This document shows positions 52,101 through 61,100 of a stretch of DNA of 64,000 bases, one piece after another. Made by a program: the position numbers and the translations under genes. Numbering within the stretch: the first letter of the stretch is position 1; each line of letters opens with the position of its first letter. The stretch is from positions 72,174,119-72,238,118 of the forward strand of contig OZ025248.1 in assembly GCA_964019135.1 (NCBI GenBank), read 5' to 3'. The notes beneath the pieces are model-generated. The model saw only the letters and a program-made list of their open reading frames with translations. It was not told where the DNA came from and did not search any database. The DNA comes from Arenicola marina. Taxonomy: Eukaryota > Annelida > Polychaeta > Arenicolidae.

Positions 52101-55100
52101 CTCTAGTCATATGGCAACATATATACCAGTTTGACCCTTTTCGACTTAGGGAGCTACCCTCGTGGCGTGGCTCCCTCCTGAACGGATTACCTGGAAGACA
52201 CTGAATATCACGTCACTGCTATAGGCGATATTATATGACCCCCGCCCCCCCCCCCCCCTTCTTTCTGCATCTGCAAGCTTTAGATATAGACCAGGTACAG
52301 CTTCCAAACATTGTCAGGCGAGGCATTTTCGTCGGAAGACCATCGCTAGTTAGTGGCCTCCCGATTGGTCTGGTGGTTAGCGCCCGGTATGAGGTTCGTG
52401 CCCCAAATGGGGCAAATATCCATATTCGTGCCGCTTAAAGAACTCGTCCTCAATCGAAAAGAGTTTGAGGGTAACCCCAGTGCTCCACTCTACCATTGAT
52501 TTCCCCATTAAGTTCGCACTGCGGTGTGATACTACGGGTTGAAGTGTTACCTTCTCAACTCATTCTAAGCCAGGTCCGGGCTGACCCGTCTGTGTACAAT
52601 AATGCCTGAAACAATGTACTTTCTAGTCGACACAGGTTTGTCGTTATATAACCGTGACGTGCACTAGCAAACCAACGACCCAGCCATCCACCACTCCACC
52701 AGGGGGCCGGCGCGATAGCTCAGTGGGCTAGAGCGCTCGCATTGAGTGCTCCGGTCAACTGAGAGCCTAACGGCACGTGGATCGGTGGTTCGCGCCCCGC
52801 TGTGACCATGTCTGTGTGGTCGCAGGATAAAGATCCCATGTCTTTCTTCGTAGGGGGTTATCCCCGGAGACATGGCTCCACTCTCCCTTCCTTCTCCCAT
52901 TGACGCGATATGAGCGAACAGTGGTTAAAGCGTCCTGAATAACCAACCAACCACTCCACCACTCCACTCCATCAAACCACCAGCCACCGCACCCTAATAT
53001 TTTGGCAATTAAAAGAACGCCTGAAGTAATCAATACTGTCCTCTGTTGTACGCTATGAGAGGTCTATGGCAAGCCATTTATTAATGTTTGAAAACTATAG
53101 AAAACGGTAGAAACAAAACCTGTTGTTTCAATTATGATACGAACGGCTTGCCATTGACCTACATGTTGATGTTTTTGGCCTAACCGTTGGTTTTCGTGCA
53201 GCTTGCGTGTAGCGCCACCATGCGGCCGAGTTTGCATCTGGATGTATTTGTGTTTCCGAGGCGCATGGTACAGATGCACTTATGTTCATGTTCGAGGTGG
53301 CATCTTCACAACCTTCTAATCAGTAGATCTATACCATTTGTGGCTTACATCGTTTGTCTTCTGGTGTTGTCGTGTTCGTTTTATGAATTTTATGAATCAA
53401 CTATTTAATTGGCCGTTATGGCTACTGTTATAATGATTTCAATACCGGTGAACTGTATTTTGTAATTTGTCGCATTAAAGGGATTTTTTGTCTTATATCC
53501 TATATCATATATATAGTATGTGTGACGATGTGTTGACAATAGTTTCATTATTATAGTAGATTGACAGTGTGATGTCGGAACTAACTCTCGTAGTGGTATA
53601 TTGTGGAATAACAAGACATATTTTGCTTTGAGGTTTAGTTTGGTATAGGGTCTGTAAGTGACATCATAGACAGCGCGCGCTCACCTCCAGCGAATCCGGT
53701 TTTGGGTACATGACGCTTCACCGCCCCATATACAAAGCATAAGGAGCTCTTTGTAATGGCGTGAAACGCACAGAAAACCAGCGTCTTGCGATTTAAAACT
53801 AGTACGAGTATGAAGGTACACCCCAAACATTTATTCCATATGGTTTTCAAATCTAACATTGCATTCATATCTCAAACATCAGTGAGTCTAGTTTGAGGCC
53901 CATAGTAAAGTATAGCGACCCGCTGACGCGTTGTACCCAGAATGGTTGTTTCTAGAGGTGAGCGCGCGCTGTCTGTGACGTCACTTACAGACCCTATTGG
54001 TTATATTCCATTGACTGTACGGTTATATTTGTGCACGATTTGTAAATCCGTTTATTTCGTGGTGAGGATTTTGTAGAGTATAGCACTTGTGACGTTAAAA
54101 TAGTCCGTCGGATGTGTAGTGTGCGGCCATCTCGCAGGTCCAAGAAATTTAAAGCTTGAGGAGTTGCTCTCTTCGAACTTTCAAATGTGGAGGTCGTTTC
54201 CTATGTCAACATTCGATTCTTTACACTGCTGAAGGTCTTCAGGCTCCTGGCACCGTGCGGTGTGTTATTGCATTGCCGGCTCCGTGCATTCCTCGTGGTC
54301 CAGCTTCAAAAGACCTCTATTATCGCCCACCTTGTGTTTTTTCTCTCCTTTTTGTCATGTCCCCGCCACGTGGTTTAAAAAGACGACTTTATCCATCTTC
54401 ACCGCGCTGAATATGTCTCTGACGGATATATCTGTAATTGCAGGACAATACGACCAGCGTCAAGGTGAAAAACGGCTGTCGGAAATGGGCGGCGGGGTAC
54501 CAGCCTGAACTCTGCTGTACCTTGGCCTGGATCGACGGCGAGCCGCCTCCGCCCGTCACCAGTCTGGCCGTCAATTCTATGTTTGGCCTGTAAGGAACCA
54601 GTGCGCTTGTTATTATCACGGCCCCGCCTTCCATATATTGGCGGCCATTACCTGTGCATTATCTTTCCACAAATCTGTTTCCCTTCAAACACTCTTAATA
54701 TTTCTGATATAATATTTGGTTATAGTTATGTGAAATCGTATGCATGTATACATTTATATGATGTGTGGATTTGTATATATGTTACCATGAACATGCGGTC
54801 TATAGTATCTGTATATAAATATATTTATTTATATATTTTACACTCTTTCAGCTTGGCGTTCGGAAACGAGTGTGGCATTGCTATTGTAGATTTCATCCAG
54901 AAGACCTGCCTCTTTAACATGGGAACACCAGACCTATACGGTAATATCAATGTAGATTTCATCCACAAGACCTGCCTCTTTAACATGGGGATATAATACA
55001 TGGGAACAGTAATACCAAAATATAGATTTCATCATGTCCTTTTTGTATAAACATGGGGACAATGCCATTTGTAGATTCATTTATACGCACCCTTTGTGAC

Positions 55101-58100
55101 GTGGATACACCAGACACTGTAATCCTACCGCAGTGGGCCTACTCGTGGAATGGTCTGATGGTCTGTCAGACCTCTTGTCGCCCTTCTGAGCGAATTGTCG
55201 ATTTCTATACAGGATTAAAATACCTTTTCCTTCTGTGAAAGGAATATGACGTTACCCTTGAGGACAACATCCCATCTCATCTTAATCCTCCCATTGACTC
55301 GATATGGCGTATTGAGATATTGTAGATGTCTCGGAGAAGCCCCCCCCCTAACCCCCCATCTAACTCTGACATCAAAATGACGTGCTTCATCTTCCATGTT
55401 GGCAAAAACCATTGCATCAGTGCTGGTCTTGACTCGTCCTTGGCGATTAATGCAGTAATCGATTTGGGAATTCTCAACATGGAACTGTCAAGTAGCATGT
55501 AGCATTGGCGTGCCCCAGTTTTGATCTGTTTGATCACGACCCATTGTGCAGGAAGAATACTGACATATAGTTTTGCACCTTATGTGGATGGCCTGATGGG
55601 AAAATCATAGAACTTGGTCGAGATTTGTCAAGGCTGCAGTTCTCATCTTTGTTTACTGCAAGGTCGTTGACCTTAAAATAACTTGTTGTTGAGTTGCTGG
55701 TCAGGGAGGACCATATTCGGGAAGCTTTGTAGGAGACCAGTTGCGGAATGGTGGCATTATTATCGCTTAGTCACCGTAACCGGAGATAATGCGCCTAACG
55801 GCTTACCTCACTTGGCTTCTCACAGTCTCAGGCTACCACTAGTTAGACCGTTATTCGAGTTTGTTAGAAAGTGCTTTGTGTTGTATTTCGACCTGTAATA
55901 ACATGGGGATTATTCTTAATATATCAAAATATTACACATTTGGAGTTCTTAATTTAAGACCTGAAGTTCCAGCAATGCACGGTAAATGGGAGAAATGTTG
56001 CCTTCCTGTCCATAGAATCTGTCCATTGTCCATGTTAGAGCCGACGAAATGAATTATTCTATGAAATGGTAGGCGCGAGTAACATGTGAGTTATTTAGAA
56101 ACAATGGTTTGCCCTAACATGGAAGAACGCACATGGAATCAAGTTGTATCGTGTACTTGTCTTCTCACGCACTGCGCAAGTTTTACCCGAAAGGAGCAAA
56201 TTATTATTATTACGCATGTTAGAATAGTTGAAATTAGTTTACCGTCTTTTAAACGCAAACAGATGTGCATGTAGGTCTATATCTGGCTTCACACATCTAC
56301 TTGGCTGGTTTCTATTGGCTAAGGTTATTTTTTAATGATGCGAATGAAGAAAGGTGTTAACATTTGCAGAAATCCTCAAGGCCATGGCTGAACTGGATTC
56401 AGCCCCCACCCCCCCTAAGCCTAAGGGTCGCCACCGCTTTGGTATGGCCGACATCGTTGTGGTATCGGGTGGATGGGGTGCGAGGTCAAATCGATTCTCC
56501 TTGGGAGGCGGCAGCAGGCGATGCATGGGGTGGCTTTCACTTCACTGGTGTTTCGTTTGTTACGTTTTTGAAATTCCTCCCCTAGTTTAATACCGATGAC
56601 TATACTTGTGCCATAATAATGATAATAATAATAGATATATTTGCCTCATCAATGCTGGCCGCGAGTTCTGTCGCTTTCATCATGATGCCATTCTCATGAT
56701 TTCGGTGTTTAGACTAATAGGACGTTACTTGGCAGTTACTTGACTTAGTACAGTCGTAAAGGTCAAGTTCTGTTTTGTTGTGTTTTTTTCTTTCTCTTAT
56801 TGTAGTTAGGTTTTTTGTTAGAAGTTCTATCAACACTTGTTTATACTTCTTTTTGTTCTTTCTATGTGTTAGTCTGCCTGTTGTATCTCTGTAACTTTTG
56901 TTTCTTTTTTTACGGTTTAGTATGGCTGTCGTTATGTTGACTGTATGCTTTGACCGTATAAGCTTGATGGGCTTTTAGTATGTACAAGGTAAACGTCACC
57001 TAGGCTAGAGGTATTCGCTACCCGTACGCCTATAAGTGCATGTTGCGATATATTGTCAGGCTGTACACGTTGTATGCGTTAAATAGATCCCGGCTAAATT
57101 TGTTTACTTTATGTAAAATCACTGACATTTATTTACGCGTTGACCCTTAGTAGTTCTACTCACTGTTCTTGATAGTTATAACATTAGACCCGGCGATTAA
57201 CCATACATTTCTCAGGTGCTTCCTGTCATAATTCATTGTTTCTTAAAGTATTTGTCTCATATACGTTGTGCCTTAACACGTAGATTGAAAATTGCTTTGG
57301 TCTTTATATTAGTGCAGACTTCTAGTTGTTACTGTATATTTTATATCCCTTTAATAGTGTAGAATATCCTGTGAATGCGTGGAATGAGTCATTTAGGTAG
57401 TCCTTCTACTGATGGATCGGCGGTAGGCGCACATTCCGGGTTGCCCGTAGCAACCGTGCTTACGTCCATCGCACCTGGGTTCTAATCTCACCTGTCATGC
57501 CTGTGGGCTCCATTTCACCTGTCTTGTCTGTAAGGTCCATTTCACCTGTCATGCCTGTGGGCTCCATTTTACCTGTCATGCCCGGGGGCTCCATTTTACC
57601 TGTCATGCCTGTGGGTTCCATTTCTCCTGTCTTGTCTGTAAGGTCCATTTCACCTGTCATGCCTGTGGGCTCCATTTCACCTGTCATGCCTGTGGGCTCC
57701 ATTTTACCTGTCATGCCCGGGGGCTCCATTTCACCTGTCTTGTCTGTAAGGTCCATTTCACCTGTCATGCCTGTAGGCTCCAGTTCACCTGTCGTGCTTG
57801 TGGGTTGATTTCACCTGTCATGCCTGTAAGGTCCATTTCACCTGTCATGCCTGTAAGGTCCATTTCACCTGCCATGCCTGTGGGCTTTCTTTCATCTGTC
57901 GTGCCTATGGGTTGATTTCACCTGTCGTGCCCGCGGGCGCCATTTCACCTGTCATGCCCGTGGGCGCCATTTCATCTGTCATGCCTGCGGGTTTCATCTC
58001 ACCTGTCGTTCCTATGTGGTCGATTTCACCTGTCATGCCAGTGGGGTCGATTTCACCTGTCATGCCAGTGGGGTCGATTTCACCTGTCATGCCAGTAGGG

Positions 58101-61100
58101 TCGATTTCACCTGTCATGCCAGTGGGGTCGATTTCACCTGTCATGCCAGTGGGGTCGATTTTACCTGTCATGCCAGTGGGGTCTATTTCACCTGGCGTGC
58201 CAGTGGGGTCGATTTCACCTGTCATGCCAGTGGGGTCGATTTCACCTGTCATGCCAGTGGGGTCGATTTCACCTGTCATGCCAGTAGGGTCGATTTCACC
58301 TGTCATGCCAGTAGGGTCGATTTCACCTGTCATGCCAGTGGGGTCGATTTTACCTGTCATGCCAGTGGGGTCTATTTTACCTGTCATGCCAGTGGGGTCT
58401 ATTTTACCTGTCATGCCAGTGGGGTCTATTTCACCTGGCGTGCCTGTGGGTTGATTTCACCTGTCATGCCCGCGGGCGCCATTTCACCTGTCATGCCCCT
58501 GGGCGCCATTTTACCTGTCATGTCTGTGAGCTGCATCTCACCTGTCATTCAGCTGAGATGCAGTGAGCTCCATCTCACCTGTCGTTCCTGTGGCGTCCAG
58601 TTCACCTGTCATGCCAGTGGGGTCTATTTCACCTGTCGTGCCTGTGAGGTTCATTCCACCCGTGTGACCAACCAGGTGTATTTTAACCCTCTGCCATACC
58701 CGATGTAATTCACCCGTCTGACCTGATGAGGTGTGTATGACCTTGCCGCCATGACTCACGTGGCGTTGCCCCCTCCCCACTCGTTGCAGGCTCCATGGAC
58801 CCCTACTCGCGGGCGCCTCGCTCACCCAAGTCCCGCAACCAGACCCGACCCCAGGGCCTGGAGGGTCTGACACAGACCTACGCCACGGAGGACTCCAAGT
58901 CACCCACAACAGATCAGGTAAGTCCTCCCGTCGTGCCTCCCCTGTGTGCGCACCAAGGTGGCAGAAAACACTGATCCCTTCATCCGTCCTGCCATCTCTC
59001 CATCGTGCACCGCGCGAAAGGGCGGAGGACGATGAGAGAGGCCGGGACCGGGGTGGGGAGAGGCCGGGACAGGGGCGGAGAGAGGCCGGGACAGGGGTGG
59101 AGAGAGGCCGGGACAGGGGAGGAGAGAGGCCGGGACAGGGGGGTGGAAGAGGCCGGGACAGGGGTGGAGAGAAGCCGGGACAGGGGTGGGGAGAGGCCGG
59201 GACAGGGGTGGGGAGAGGCCGGGACAGGGGCGGAGAGAGGCCGGGACAGGGGTGGGGAGAGGCCGGGACAGGGGTGGGGAGAGGCCGGGACAGGGGCGGA
59301 GAGAGGCCGGGACAGGGGTGGGGAGAGGCCGGGACAGGGGAGGAGAGAGGCCGGGACAGGGGTGGGGAGAGGCCGGGACAGGGGCGGAGAGAGGCCGGGA
59401 CAGGGGTGGGGAGAGGCCGGGACAGGGGAGGAGAGAGGCCGGGACAGGGGGGTGGAAGAGGCCGGGACAGGGGTGGAGAGAAGCCGGGACAGGGGTGGGG
59501 AGAGGCCGGGACAGGGGTGGGGAGAGGCCGGGACAGGGGTGGAGAGAGGTCGGGACAGGGGTGGAGAGAGGCCGGGACAGGGGCGGAGAGAGGCCGGGAC
59601 AGGGGTGGGGAGAGGCCGGGACAGGGGTGGGGAGAGGCCGGGACAGGGGTGGGGAGAGGCCGGGACAGGGGTGGGGAGAGGCCGGGACAGGGGTGGAGAG
59701 AGGCCGGGACAGGGGGGTGGAAGAGGCCGGGACAGGGGAGGAGAGAGGCCGGGACAGGGGCGGAGAGAGGCCGGGACAGGGGTGGAGAGAAGCCGGGACA
59801 GGGGTGGAGAGAGGCCGGGACAGGGGTGGGGAGAGGCCGGGACAGGGGTGGAGAGAGGTCGGGACAGGGGTGGAGAGAAGCCGGGACAGGGCTGGAGAGA
59901 GGCCGGGACTGGGGTGGGGAGAGGCCGGGACAGGGGTGGAGAGAGGCCGGGACAGGGGTGGAGAGAGGCCGGGACAGGGGTGGAGAGAGGCCGGGACTGA
60001 GGTGGAGAGAGGCCGGGACAGGGGTGGAGAGAGGCCGAGACCGGGGTGGAGAGAGGCCGGGACAGGTGTGGAGAGAGGCCGGGACAGGGGTGGAGAGAGG
60101 CCGGGACAGGGGTGGAGAGAGGCCGGGACAGGGGGGTGGAAAAGGCCGGGACAGGGGTGGAGAGAGGCCGGGACAGGGGTGGAGAGAGGCCGGGACAGGG
60201 GTGGAGAAAGGCCGGGACAGGGGTGGGGAGAGGCCGGGACAGGGGTGGGGAGAGGCGGGACAGGGGTGGAGAAAGGCCGGGACAGGGGTGGAGAGAGGCC
60301 GGGACAGGGGCGGAGAGAGGCCGGGACAGGGGTGGAGAGAGGCCGGGACGGGGGTGGGGAGAGGCCGGGACGGGGGTGGAGAGAGGCCGGGACTGAGGTG
60401 GAGAGAGGCCGGGACAGGGGTGGAGAGAGGCCGAGACCGGGGTGGAGAGAGGCCGGGACAGGTGTAGAGAGAGGCCGGGACAGGGGTGGAGAGAGGCCGG
60501 GACAGGGGTGGAGAGAGGCCGGGACAGGGGGGTGGAAAAGGCCGGGACAGGGGTGGAGAGAGGCCGGGACAGGGGTGGAGAGAGGCCGGGACAGGGGTGG
60601 AGAAAGGCCGGGACAGGGGTGGGGAGAGGCCGGGACAGGGGTGGGGAGAGGCGGGACAGGGGTGGAGAAAGGCCGGGACAGGGGTGGGGAGAGGCCGGGA
60701 CAGGGGCGGAGAGAGGCCGGGACAGGGGTGCAGAGAGGCCGGGACAGGAGTGGAGAGAGGCCGGGACAGGGGTGGAGAGAGGCCGGGACAGGGGTGGAGA
60801 GAGGCCGGGACAGGAGTGGAGAGAGACCGGGACAGGGGTGGGGAGAGGCCGGGATAGGGGTGCAGAGAGGCCGGGACAGGAGTGGAGAGAGGCCGGGACA
60901 GGGGTGGAGAGAGGCCGGGACAGGGGTGGAGAGAGGCCGGGACAGGAGTGGAGAGAGACCGGGACAGGGGTGGGGAGAGGCAGGGACAGGGAGGGAAGAT
61001 AAATACCTTTTCTACCAGTTGTGTCTACCTCAACACGCATCCGACGATTGATCTATTACATATCGTGCGATATAACTATTTAATAGTTATTCCAGGTTAA

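Noticed and set aside
52711-52800. Functional tRNA gene
   Set aside because: Good A box, but the A-B spacing is too long and no cloverleaf or anticodon arm can be folded by eye. The SINE body and tail follow.
58980-61051. Arg/Gly-rich plus-strand and Pro-rich minus-strand long frames
   Set aside because: 22-bp array artefacts, with several overlapping frames of equal length.
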